A stretch of 64,000 nt of DNA, from NCBI RefSeq assembly GCF_000336555.1, contig NZ_KB375281.1, positions 124,001 through 188,000 on the forward strand. Direction: 5' to 3'. The stretch is from Afipia clevelandensis ATCC 49720. GTDB taxonomy: Bacteria; Pseudomonadota; Alphaproteobacteria; Rhizobiales; Xanthobacteraceae. The position numbers and the translations under genes are program-made. Positions 25,894 through 33,803 of the stretch are shown here, one piece after another. Numbering within the stretch: position 1 is the stretch's first letter; the number at the start of each line of letters is the position of its first letter. The notes beneath the pieces were generated by a model. It was not told the origin of the DNA. It did not search any database and saw only the letters and a list, made by a program, of their open reading frames with translations.

Positions 25894-26694
25894 TTACGCG
25901 ATCTGCTTCCTCCGGAGCTTGCCATTGATTGTCTGCTTTCTCGATGACACCCGCGCTCTGCCGTATTTCTTTTTCGACAGCTTGAACTGGGTATAGCCGA
26001 GCACTTGTTGCATCGCGGCGCGGGCTTTTTCTGCATTGCCATCGGCGATGGCGCGTGCCGCGATGGCATGGTTCGGCAGGTTCTCGTCGAACCAGCCGGG
26101 GCTGCCGGTGGCAACCATGAACACTGCGCTGAGAATGGTATCAATCGCGCCGCGGAAGCCCTGCAGGACCGGGTTATGCGTGGCGTCGATAATGGCGAGG
26201 TGAAATTCCTTGTCGGCGACAATGGCGGTCGGAACGTCATGCGAGGCTTCCATCGCGGCGAGCGCGGTCATGATCCGCTTGCGGTCCTTCGCCGTCGCGC
26301 GTTCGGCCGCGAGCGCAGCCGCCGCCGGCTCGATAATCAGCCGGACTTCCTGCAGCGCCAGCAGCAGTTCACGATTGGGTTCTTCCTTGCTGATGAGCCA
26401 GCTCAATACGTCGCGGTCGAGCAGGCTCCATTCGCCGCGCGGGCGGACGTGCGTGCCATGGCGGGGCCGCACGCTGACCAGACCCTTGGCGGCGAGCGTC
26501 TTGATCGCTTCGCGCACCACGCCGCGGCCGACGCCGAAGCGGTTTTCCAGATCATGTTCGGGCGGCAACGCGGAGCCGACCGGAATAAGATCATGCGCGA
26601 TCTCGCTGCCGAGGGTGCGCAGCACGGATTGAATGCGCCCGGGCTTGACGAGCTTGCTCGCAGGTTTCGGACGGGATTTAGCGGACGACCTCAT
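25894..26694 (-). CDS. GntR-family transcriptional regulator, FadR subfamily
   Basis: Regulator of 266 residues. The N-terminal winged helix includes PVGSALPPEHDLENRFGVGR and VVREAIKTLAAKGLVSVRPR. The FCD effector domain has the metal/ligand-type residues ADKEFHLAIIDATHNPVL and NHAIAARAIADGN. The C terminus is a basic tail (SKKKYGRARVSSRKQTINGK). The gene is read in the same direction as the second Liv operon, 164 bases upstream of its binding-protein start, so it is the natural candidate regulator. FadR-type members of this kind often respond to organic acids. Confidence 0.9.
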   Translation of the reverse strand: MRSSAKSRPKPASKLVKPGRIQSVLRTLGSEIAHDLIPVGSALPPEHDLENRFGVGRGVVREAIKTLAAKGLVSVRPRHGTHVRPRGEWSLLDRDVLSWLISKEEPNRELLLALQEVRLIIEPAAAALAAERATAKDRKRIMTALAAMEASHDVPTAIVADKEFHLAIIDATHNPVLQGFRGAIDTILSAVFMVATGSPGWFDENLPNHAIAARAIADGNAEKARAAMQQVLGYTQFKLSKKKYGRARVSSRKQTINGKLRRKQIA

Positions 26695-26859
26695 GGAACG
26701 AGGCTAACACGCAGGCCTTCGCGGCGGCAATCATCCGATGTTTGATGCCGGACGGGCCGAGGTTGCTGCAATGCAGGAGAAATCGCCGATGGCGGTTGAC
26801 ATCACATAGCGGAATTGGAGCCAAATCGCAATTCCGGCGCGTGCAGCGCCGCAATCGGC

Positions 26860-27651
26860 CTAACTCATGCGCTGGAGCAGAACGTAGGGCTGGCCGCCTT
26901 CGGATCCGATCGAGGTCTCGACATCGAAGACCTGCCGGATCATCTCGCCGGTGATGGTTTCGCCCGGCGTACCGTCGGCGGCGATTACGCCCTTGCGCAG
27001 AACAATGATGCGGTCGGCAAAACGCACGGCGAGGTTAAGATCGTGCAGCACGGCGATGACGGCGCTGCCGGTGCGCGCGCGGCGCTTCGCAGTTTCCACC
27101 AGATTGATCTGATGACGCAGATCGAGACTGGACGTCGGCTCATCGAGCAGCAGCACGCCGGGACCATGCTCGGCTTCGCCGCACGCCAGTTGCACCAGAA
27201 CGCGCGCAAAATGTGCGCGTTGCTGTTCGCCGCCGGAGAGCGTCGGCAATTCCCGGTGCCGGAAGGGTGCGAGATCGAGCTCGGCGATCGCGGCATCGAC
27301 CAGCGGCGCGGCGGCGGCACGCGAGCGATCGCCCGCACCCATCGCGACGATTTCCTCGACGGTGAAAGGGAAGCTGACATTGACATGCTGGGACAGCATG
27401 ACGCGGTGATTGGCGAGGTCGCGCGAGGAGTACGAGGTGAGATCGCGTCCTTTGAGGCGCACATGGCCACCCGTACAGCGAAGATCTCCCGAGAGCGAGC
27501 GCAGCAGCGTGGATTTTCCCGCGCCGTTCGGGCCGACGATGGCGACGGTCTCGCCGCCGCGCAACTGCAGGCTGACATGATCGAGCAGCTTCGCCTGCCG
27601 CACCCTGATGCACAGCGCATCGGCTTCGATCATGGGAGCTGCAGCGGTCAT
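26860..27651 (-). CDS. hmuV: haemin ABC transporter ATP-binding protein HmuV
   Basis: ATPase of 263 residues for haem import. Walker A GPNGAGKSTLLRSL, Q-loop region LSQHVNVSFPFTVEEIV, signature LSGGEQQRAHFARVLVQL, Walker B VLLLDEPTSSLDLRHQ, H-loop LHDLNLA. The conserved insert LACGEAEHGPGVLL after the signature is a HmuV feature. The ATG at 27651 overlaps the hmuU stop (ATGA). Last gene of hmuP-hmuT-hmuU-hmuV. Confidence 0.95.
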   Translation of the reverse strand: MTAAAPMIEADALCIRVRQAKLLDHVSLQLRGGETVAIVGPNGAGKSTLLRSLSGDLRCTGGHVRLKGRDLTSYSSRDLANHRVMLSQHVNVSFPFTVEEIVAMGAGDRSRAAAAPLVDAAIAELDLAPFRHRELPTLSGGEQQRAHFARVLVQLACGEAEHGPGVLLLDEPTSSLDLRHQINLVETAKRRARTGSAVIAVLHDLNLAVRFADRIIVLRKGVIAADGTPGETITGEMIRQVFDVETSIGSEGGQPYVLLQRMS

Positions 27652-28763
27652 GATCCGATCAGCGCCCGTTGCCGCAGCAGGATAAACAGGAAGAACGGCG
27701 CGCCGATGGCTGCGGTGAGAATACCGATGGGCACCTCGGCAGGCGCAGCCAGCACGCGCGCGATGGTGTCCGCGAGAATGAGGAGGATCGCGCCGAGACA
27801 AACTGAGGCAGGCAACAGCATCCGGTGCCCGGGACCGATGACGATCCGCAGCAAATGCGGAACGACAATGCCGACAAAACCGATCACGCCGCAGATCGAG
27901 ACCGCAACGCCGGTCATCGCCGAAATCATCACGATGGCGATCTTCTTCAGCCGTTCGACGTCGACGCCGGTGTGAAAGGCTTCCGCCTCGCCAAGCACCA
28001 GCACGTCGAGGCCGCGTGCGATCAGCGGGATCATCAGCAATGAGAGTAACGCGACGGGTGCGACCATCGCGGCCTTCGGCCAGGTCGCGCCACTGAGTGA
28101 ACCCAGCAGCCAGAATGTGATGTCGCGCAACTGGCGGTCATCGGCGACGAACACCAGAAGCCCGATGCCGGCATTGGCAATGGCTGCGATGGCAAGGCCG
28201 GCCAGAAGGAAAATCGCGACCGAGGTGCGGCCTTCGCGGCTGGCGATCTTGTAGAGAAGGGTGGTGGTCAGAAGCGATCCGGCGAAGGCGGCGACGGGCA
28301 ACAGCTCCAGTTGCAGAGAGCGAAAGCTCGCGCCCCAAGGACTGTTTGAAATCGCGCTGTCGGAAATCACGATGGCGCAGGCCGCGGCGAATGCACCGCC
28401 GCTGGAGACACCGACCAGCGCGGGATCGGCGAGGGGATTGCGGAACAGGCCCTGCATGATCGCGCCGGACAGCGCGAGCAGGCCGCCGATCATGCCGGCA
28501 ACGGCGATGCGGGGAATCCGGATCGACCACAGCACGAGCTGGTCGCGGGCCAGCAGGGCTGGGTCGGCGCTTGCGATCTTCAATCCCAGCGCTGCGGCAA
28601 GACGCGGCAGCGGGATGCCCGCGGCGCCGATCGTTGTTGCCAGCAGCGCGACGGACAGGAGTCCGGCGATCAGAACCGCATAAACCAGAGGAGCCGAGGG
28701 CCGGATGGAGGCGCTCCGCGCAGGCGGCTGCGACATCGCGGACGCTGAACCGGCGGCCGTCAT
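27648..28763 (-). CDS. hmuU: haemin ABC transporter permease HmuU
   Basis: FecCD-type permease of 371 residues with about ten membrane segments. RIPRIAVAGMIGGLLALSGA is the classic FecCD N-terminal motif, followed by GLFRNPLADPALVGVSSGGA. GAVSICGVIGFVGIVVPH appears here as VAVSICGVIGFVGIVVPHLL. The ATG at 28763 overlaps the hmuT stop (ATGA); an upstream in-frame start would lie within hmuT. Confidence 0.95.
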   Translation of the reverse strand: MTAAGSASAMSQPPARSASIRPSAPLVYAVLIAGLLSVALLATTIGAAGIPLPRLAAALGLKIASADPALLARDQLVLWSIRIPRIAVAGMIGGLLALSGAIMQGLFRNPLADPALVGVSSGGAFAAACAIVISDSAISNSPWGASFRSLQLELLPVAAFAGSLLTTTLLYKIASREGRTSVAIFLLAGLAIAAIANAGIGLLVFVADDRQLRDITFWLLGSLSGATWPKAAMVAPVALLSLLMIPLIARGLDVLVLGEAEAFHTGVDVERLKKIAIVMISAMTGVAVSICGVIGFVGIVVPHLLRIVIGPGHRMLLPASVCLGAILLILADTIARVLAAPAEVPIGILTAAIGAPFFLFILLRQRALIGS

Positions 28764-29737
28764 TTCCTGCAATCGACGGTCAGTGTCGCAGGTTTCCAGG
28801 ACGCGGCCTTGCTGCCGAGGTCGGGATAAAGCGATACCGCGAGGTCGCGGGCAGCGGCGGCGGTGCGCGGGCCGAATCCCAGCAGATAAAGTCCGTCCAT
28901 TGCGACAAAGGATTTCTTCGCGGCGGCCGGTGTCATTGTAAACGCCGGATTGGCGAAAACCGTCTGTGCGTCGAGCTGCTCGCGGCCGCGCTGCATGGTC
29001 AGGATCACGTCCGGCCTGGCCGCGACGATGGCCTCATCATTGACCGGCTTGTAACCGTCGAATCCGTCGACCGCGTTGACGCCGCCCGCCATCCGGATGA
29101 TCTCGTTCGCTGCCGTCTTCTGTCCCGCCACCATAGCGCGGCCGTTGAGAAACGACATCACGAACATGACGCGGGCCGGATGCTTCACGCTGTCGCGCAG
29201 CTTCTTCAACTCCGCGAGGTCGGTGGTCACGGCTTTGGTCAGGCATTCGCCACCCGCGTCGGCGTCCATCGCATGGGCGATCAGCTTGATCTTGTCGACA
29301 ATCCCTTGCTCGTTATGGGTCTCGGGAAGCGACACGAACGGAATCTTCGCCGAGTCGAGAACGTCGAGAGTCTCCTTCGGTCCGGCCCCTTCGATGGCGA
29401 GGATCAGTTGCGGGTTGAGGCCGAGCACGCCTTCCGCGCTTAATTGCCGCATGTAGCCCACGTTCGGCTTTTGGCCGAGCGCCTGCGGAGGATAGAGGCT
29501 GGTCGTGTCGATACCGACGATCCGGTCCTGAAGACCGAGGGCATAGAGGATTTCGGTGACGGCGCCGCCGACGGAGACGATACGCGATGTGTTGCCGATG
29601 GTGACGTCGTGACCACGCGCGTCATGGATCACGATGCTTTCCGCGCGGGCGTCCGCGATCGCAGCAGCGGCGCAAAGGCCGAGCATAAATGCAAGCGTTG
29701 CGCTGATTGTTCGTTGGACGGCCATTTTACAGCTCAT
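28760..29737 (-). CDS. hmuT: periplasmic haemin-binding protein HmuT
   Basis: Cluster A-type substrate-binding protein of 325 residues with a signal peptide (ISATLAFMLGLCAAAAIADA, cleavage near ARAES). RIVSVGGAVTEILYALGLQD starts the fold, and VGYMRQLSAEGVL holds the Tyr that coordinates haem iron in HmuT/ShuT proteins. The first ATG (29737) overlaps the hmuP stop; ATG 29725 is an alternative. It delivers haem from the receptor to HmuUV. Confidence 0.94.
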   Translation of the reverse strand: MSCKMAVQRTISATLAFMLGLCAAAAIADARAESIVIHDARGHDVTIGNTSRIVSVGGAVTEILYALGLQDRIVGIDTTSLYPPQALGQKPNVGYMRQLSAEGVLGLNPQLILAIEGAGPKETLDVLDSAKIPFVSLPETHNEQGIVDKIKLIAHAMDADAGGECLTKAVTTDLAELKKLRDSVKHPARVMFVMSFLNGRAMVAGQKTAANEIIRMAGGVNAVDGFDGYKPVNDEAIVAARPDVILTMQRGREQLDAQTVFANPAFTMTPAAAKKSFVAMDGLYLLGFGPRTAAAARDLAVSLYPDLGSKAASWKPATLTVDCRK

Positions 29738-29952
29738 TTGGTCAGTATCAGCTTGTTCTGAGCGGTCAGCCGCAGGCGGTAGGTCTCGTCGCCATGTGCG
29801 ATGATGATCTCACGGGACGAAACGAAAAGGTCGCGGCTCTGGATGCGGTTATCGATCAAAGGGATCGCGCGCTCAATTAGAGCGGTTCTAGACTGATCGC
29901 GGCCGTCGTTGCCCGAAATGTCGTCTGGAGTTTTGGGCGAGCCGCCAGTCAT
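29734..29952 (-). CDS. hmuP: haemin uptake protein HemP/HmuP
   Basis: Small protein of 72 residues. The C-terminal half carries the HemP signature: RIQSRDLFVSSREIIIAHG, then ETYRLRLTAQNKLILTK. In Bradyrhizobium and Sinorhizobium HmuP helps activate expression of the haem receptor gene. Here it heads the hmuTUV operon and faces hmuR, in agreement with that role. The first 25 residues look unstructured. Confidence 0.93.
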   Translation of the reverse strand: MTGGSPKTPDDISGNDGRDQSRTALIERAIPLIDNRIQSRDLFVSSREIIIAHGDETYRLRLTAQNKLILTK

Positions 29953-30019
29953 CTGCCTTGCGAGTCCTTTTGTGATGTCTTGTTGTTCTTAAGTTTGCCG
30001 GCGCGCGAATTCCAACACT

Positions 30020-30044
30020 CCAGTTTACAATAGGTTTAAACTGG
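30020..30044. promoter_or_regulatory. ICE/Irr-box-like palindrome in the hmuP-hmuR intergenic region
   Basis: Perfect arms CCAGTTTA (30020-30027) and TAAACTGG (30037-30044). The core TTTACAA-TAG-GTTTAAA resembles the iron control element consensus TTTAnAAnnnTTnTAAA bound by Irr, with one mismatch. It is placed about 70 bases after the hmuP start (on the other strand) and 150 bases before hmuR, suitable for joint iron control. Inferred from pattern only. Confidence 0.55.
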
Positions 30045-30195
30045 CTTGCGCTCGGCTTGACCGCCACGGCGCATTTTACGAAAAGTGACAACACGTTGGC
30101 GCAGACCAGCGGATTCCAAAATCAGCCAGCCAGCCGCCTTCGGGCGCCGCCCGCCAGCCGCATCACATAAACAAGTTTTGAGACTCGGGGCTGTC

Positions 30196-32565
30196 ATGTC
30201 GGGGCTGAATGCGCGCGCGTGCGCGCTGCTGTTATCTGTGTCTGTCGTTGCACTTGGGGGAGTGGCTGTGGCCACGCCGGCGAGCGCCCAATCCGCCGGG
30301 ATATCGCAACCGGTCAAGCCCAAGCCGATCAAGCGCAAGCGTGCCGGCAAGCCGATGGCGGAAGTGCCGTTGCCGCAGAACGTCGCGAATGCGAACGCGC
30401 AGGTGGGGCAGCCGGTCTATCAATCGCTCGATGAAATCACCGTCGGCGCGACCAAGCTGGAAGAACGCGCCATCGATTCGCTCGCGCCCGTCAGTGTGAT
30501 GACGCTTGAGCAAATTCAGGGCCGCAACGCCTCAACCGTGGGCGATCTCGTTTACAACATGCCCGGCGTCTGGCTGCAGGATCGCGGCGACGAGCCGTCG
30601 ACTTCGATCAACATTCGCGGTTTGCAGGATTTCGGCCGCGTCGCCGTCGTCGTGGACGGCGCGCGCCAGAACTATCAGCGCACCGGTCACTTCGCGAACG
30701 GATCGTTCTTTCTCAATCCGGAGTTGATCGGCGGCATCGACATCGTGCGTGGCCCGACCGCGAACATTTACGGTTCGGGCGCGATCGGCGGCGTGGCGTC
30801 GTTCCGCACCAAGGACATTCAGGACGTGGTCCGCCCCGGCGAGCGCTGGGGCGTCGATACCAACACGGTGTTCGGCACCAACAACGCGCGTGCGCTCCAG
30901 TCGGTGTTTGCCGGCGTTCACGTCAATCCGAATGTGGATGTGTTCGCAGGTGGCAGCTATTCGACGCAGAACAACTACAAGGACGGTACCGGCTTCGAGG
31001 TTGCCAACACCTGGAACAGGCTGTCGAGCGGTATCGGCAAGATCACGGTGCGCCCGGCGGACGGCCATGAAGTCAAGCTCGGCATGGTCTACCAGGAAGA
31101 CCTTTACAATGTCGGTCAGCCTTATCGCCGGACAGGAGAGCCCGGTGCGACGACCGGCCTGATCAGTTCCGGCACGTCGGTGTATCACACCAACCTCCAG
31201 AACTACACGACAACGCTGGGCTGGAAGTACGCGAAGCCGGACGACAAGATTTTCGACTGGGATTCGAAGATTTACTGGAACCGGACCGAGAACAACCAGA
31301 CCAAGATTTCGCACAACGGCACGGCGTCGCTCGGCAATTGCGCGGGGATCGGGCCAGGCAACAACATCACCGGCTGCGTTGGCGATCAGCGCAATTACCT
31401 GATCGACACCTACGGTTTCGACGCCCACAACACCTCGCGCTTTGAAATGGGCGACTGGCGCAATGCCTTGACCTACGGCGCCGATGGTTTCCGCGACGAA
31501 GTCTCGACCAAGGACACGCACGGCAACTCGAATGTCACCACGCCGGGCGGCGAGCGGACGGTGACCGGCGGTTTCGTGCAGTGGAAGGGTAATTACTCGT
31601 CCTTGCTGGAAGTGGTCGGCGCGATTCGTTACGACAACTATCGCCTATCATCGGCCCAAGGTGGGACGAGCGGCGACCGTTTCTCTCCGAAGATCACAAT
31701 CGGGCTGATGCCGGCGAGCGTCGTCACGCCTTATGTGAGCTATGCGGAGGGTTACCGCGCGCCATCTGTCACAGAAACGCTGGTGTCCGGCGCCCATGCC
31801 GCCACAAGCTCCGGCGCAGGCGACTTCTCGATCTGCCCAGATGGTTCGCGCGGCTACTTCTGCTTCCTGCCGAACCCCAATCTGCGGCCGGAGGTCGGCA
31901 AGAACAAGGAAATCGGTTTCAATATCAAGAAGGATGGCCTGTTCGCGGCGAACGACACCTTCCGCGGAAAGGTGAATGTCTACCGCAACGATGTTGACGA
32001 TTACATCAACTACTCGCTGTTCACCGGACCTCCGTTCAACAGCTTCCCGCCGATCCCGGGCGTCTTCCCGACGACGTACTATCAGTATCAGAACATTCCG
32101 CATGCCCGCATTCAGGGTGTCGAGTTCGAGACGATGTACGACGCCGCGACATACTTCATCGGTGTCTCGGGCAGCTTCCAGGAAGGCAAGAACACCCAGA
32201 CCGGCGTCGGCCTGCTGACAATTCCATCGCAGAAGATCACCACAACCGCGGGCGTGCGCCTGTTTGAAAGCAAGGCGATCTTCTCGGTGATGTGGACGTC
32301 GGTGAAAGCCAACACCGATCTGCCCGCCGGCAGCGTGCCCGCGACCTCGTACGATCTTGTGAACATGTACTTGACGGTGAAGCCGACGCAGAACCTGACG
32401 GTGACGGGTTCCGTCGAGAACCTGCTGAACCAGTACTACCGGCCTTATGCAATCCCCGGACCGGACCCCGGATCGAACCTCGTTCAGAACGACGTGCTCT
32501 GGGCCAGCGCGGGCGCCGGGATCACCTTCAAGGGCGCGATCAAGTATCACTTTGGAGGCACCTGA
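30196..32565 (+). CDS. hmuR: TonB-dependent haem receptor HmuR
   Basis: Outer-membrane receptor of 789 residues. The signal peptide ends near TPASAQS, followed by a basic linker (KPKPIKRKRAGKP), the TonB box region LDEITVGATK, and the plug domain with NIRGLQDFGRVAVVVDGARQ and IDIVRGPTANIYGSGAIGG. The barrel has the haem-receptor motifs GYRAPSVTE and NPNLRPEVGKNKEIGF; between them lies GAHAATSSG, a His at the place of the haem-ligand His, plus two Cys. The C terminus ends in the aromatic-rich KYHFGGT. The ATG at 30196 was chosen because it begins the signal peptide. Divergent from hmuP. Confidence 0.95.
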   Translation: MSGLNARACALLLSVSVVALGGVAVATPASAQSAGISQPVKPKPIKRKRAGKPMAEVPLPQNVANANAQVGQPVYQSLDEITVGATKLEERAIDSLAPVSVMTLEQIQGRNASTVGDLVYNMPGVWLQDRGDEPSTSINIRGLQDFGRVAVVVDGARQNYQRTGHFANGSFFLNPELIGGIDIVRGPTANIYGSGAIGGVASFRTKDIQDVVRPGERWGVDTNTVFGTNNARALQSVFAGVHVNPNVDVFAGGSYSTQNNYKDGTGFEVANTWNRLSSGIGKITVRPADGHEVKLGMVYQEDLYNVGQPYRRTGEPGATTGLISSGTSVYHTNLQNYTTTLGWKYAKPDDKIFDWDSKIYWNRTENNQTKISHNGTASLGNCAGIGPGNNITGCVGDQRNYLIDTYGFDAHNTSRFEMGDWRNALTYGADGFRDEVSTKDTHGNSNVTTPGGERTVTGGFVQWKGNYSSLLEVVGAIRYDNYRLSSAQGGTSGDRFSPKITIGLMPASVVTPYVSYAEGYRAPSVTETLVSGAHAATSSGAGDFSICPDGSRGYFCFLPNPNLRPEVGKNKEIGFNIKKDGLFAANDTFRGKVNVYRNDVDDYINYSLFTGPPFNSFPPIPGVFPTTYYQYQNIPHARIQGVEFETMYDAATYFIGVSGSFQEGKNTQTGVGLLTIPSQKITTTAGVRLFESKAIFSVMWTSVKANTDLPAGSVPATSYDLVNMYLTVKPTQNLTVTGSVENLLNQYYRPYAIPGPDPGSNLVQNDVLWASAGAGITFKGAIKYHFGGT

Positions 32566-32608
32566 ACGCGGAACGACAACGAACTGCTTGTGAATAGCAA
32601 ACAGGAAC

Positions 32609-32632
32609 GCCGCGCAGAGTTTTCTGCGCGGC
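32609..32632 (+). promoter_or_regulatory. hairpin between hmuR and hmuQ-like gene
   Basis: Perfect 10-bp arms GCCGCGCAGA (32609-32618) and TCTGCGCGGC (32623-32632) with loop GTTT. No T run follows at once (GCGTTTTCC comes 7 bases later), so it may reduce read-through or protect the hmuR mRNA rather than terminate fully. Confidence 0.5.
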
Positions 32633-32720
32633 TCGCTGCGTTTTCCGCATAGCTCAGACGGGATCGAAATTTTGAGAACCGGCCATCTGGCCTTACAATG
32701 AGACAAACAGGAGACGACAC

Positions 32721-33056
32721 ATGTTTATCGCGATGAACCGCTTTCAGGTGAAGAAGGGCTCGGAGCAGGCGTTCGAGACGCTGTGGGCAACGCGTGAATC
32801 CTATCTCGGCGAACTGCCGGGCTTCATCGAATTCCATCTGCTGCGCGGTCCGGATGCCGAGGATCACCGGCTCTATTCAACTCACACCCTCTGGGCGGAC
32901 AAGGCGGCGTTCGAGAACTGGACCAAGTCCGAACAGTTCCGCAAGGCGCATGCCCGCGCCGACAACCAGACCGGCGACAGCCTCTATCTCGGTCATCCGA
33001 AGTTTGAGGGCTTCGAGGTGATCCAGACCGAGCGCAAGACCAGCGCGGCGGCCTGA
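32721..33056 (+). CDS. hmuQ: IsdG/HmuQ-type haem-degrading monooxygenase
   Basis: Protein of 111 residues with the antibiotic-biosynthesis-monooxygenase fold. The active-site set of IsdG enzymes is recognisable: Asn in FIAMNRFQV, Trp in FENWTKSEQF and the proximal His in RKAHARAD. It probably opens haem to release iron in the cytoplasm. AGGAGACGACAC precedes the ATG. Position after hmuR and four bases before a HutX-like gene matches the HmuQ/HmuD enzymes of Bradyrhizobium; which of the two cannot be told. Confidence 0.88.
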   Translation: MFIAMNRFQVKKGSEQAFETLWATRESYLGELPGFIEFHLLRGPDAEDHRLYSTHTLWADKAAFENWTKSEQFRKAHARADNQTGDSLYLGHPKFEGFEVIQTERKTSAAA

Positions 33057-33059
33057 GCG

Positions 33060-33560
33060 ATGTTGAGCACCGGTCTGGCAGATCTCAAAAAGTACATGGC
33101 CGAAAATCCCGGCGGCGTCATTGAGGACGTCGCGCGGGAGAAGAATGTCACGGCACGCGCCGTGATCGAGGCATTGCCCGAGGAGATGCGCAGCTTCGCG
33201 CCTGGCTCCGCATTTGTGCCTGCAATGCAGGACATCGCGACATGGGGCGAGGTGACGCTGATCGTCCATACCGACGACGGCATTTTTGAAGTCACCGAGC
33301 CTGTCGGCGGCGGCGAAGTCGGCCGCGGCTACTACAACATCATGAAGCCCAAGGGCATGCACGGCCATTTGAGGCACGAGCGTTGTGGCGGCATCGCGTT
33401 TGTCGAACGTCCGTTTATGGGCAAGTCGTCGGCGTTCGCGGCATTCCTCAATGTCGATGGCGGCGTGATGTTCAAGGTGTTCGTCGGCCGTGACGAGAAT
33501 CGCGCGCTGAAAACCGATCAGCTTGAGAAATTCCACGCGCTGGCGAAGACGCTGGGGTGA
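33060..33560 (+). CDS. hutX: haem utilisation carrier protein, HutX/HuvX family
   Basis: Cytosolic protein of 166 residues. The N-terminal helical part PGGVIEDVAREKNVTARAVI and the C-terminal domain with WGEVTLIVHTDDGIFEVTEP, GYYNIMKPKGMHGHLRHE and IAFVERPFMGKSSA match HutX/HuvX, a half-length relative of HmuS/HemS. It probably buffers haem or hands it to the degrading enzyme just upstream (gap 3 bases, tight coupling). A strong terminator follows. Confidence 0.9.
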   Translation: MLSTGLADLKKYMAENPGGVIEDVAREKNVTARAVIEALPEEMRSFAPGSAFVPAMQDIATWGEVTLIVHTDDGIFEVTEPVGGGEVGRGYYNIMKPKGMHGHLRHERCGGIAFVERPFMGKSSAFAAFLNVDGGVMFKVFVGRDENRALKTDQLEKFHALAKTLG

Positions 33561-33581
33561 AGCTCCTCACATCCTAAGTCA

Positions 33582-33613
33582 AAAATGGCCGGGCATTTCC
33601 CGGCCATTTTCAT
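33582..33613 (+). terminator. Rho-independent terminator after hutX
   Basis: Perfect 12-bp arms AAAATGGCCGGG (33582-33593) and CCCGGCCATTTT (33599-33610) with loop CATTT. It sits 21 bases past the hutX stop and ends the haem gene cluster. Confidence 0.92.
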
Positions 33614-33620
33614 TTGCAAA

Positions 33621-33710
33621 GGTTGCGACGGAAGCAATCCGGCCTTTGGAGGGGCAAGGACCGGATTGCTTCGTCGCGGGCGCATCGCCGTCACGGGCAA
33701 TGCAACGATG
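33621..33710. repeat. degenerate copy of the CATTGCGAG repeat (copy 6)
   Basis: GCGACGGAAGCAATCCGG and CCGGATTGCTTCGTCGC form the inner hairpin of the family, but the outer CATTGCGAG ends are lost. It lies between the convergent hutX and RND genes. Confidence 0.55.
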
Positions 33711-33730
33711 CGCCATCTCGTGACCCGCAA

Positions 33731-33784
33731 TAGCGTTTTCAAGCGAAGTGGGTATCGGTTCGCGTGAAGAAAACGCGTCAAAAC
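33731..33784. repeat. dispersed GCGTTTTCAAGCGAAGTGG-type repeat
   Basis: Contains GCGTTTTCAAGCGAAGTGG, GGTTCGCGTGAAGAAAACGC and GTCAAAAC. I recall near-identical stretches as abundant intergenic elements in Bradyrhizobium-type genomes. There is only one copy here, so the call rests on that memory. Confidence 0.45.
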
Positions 33785-33803
33785 ATCAGACGCCAGAGGC
33801 GGG

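Noticed and set aside
26695-26859. Possible operator in the gap between the gntR-type start and hmuV stop (CATC...GATG)
   Set aside because: Arms of four bases only; no match to a known GntR/FadR site that I could defend.
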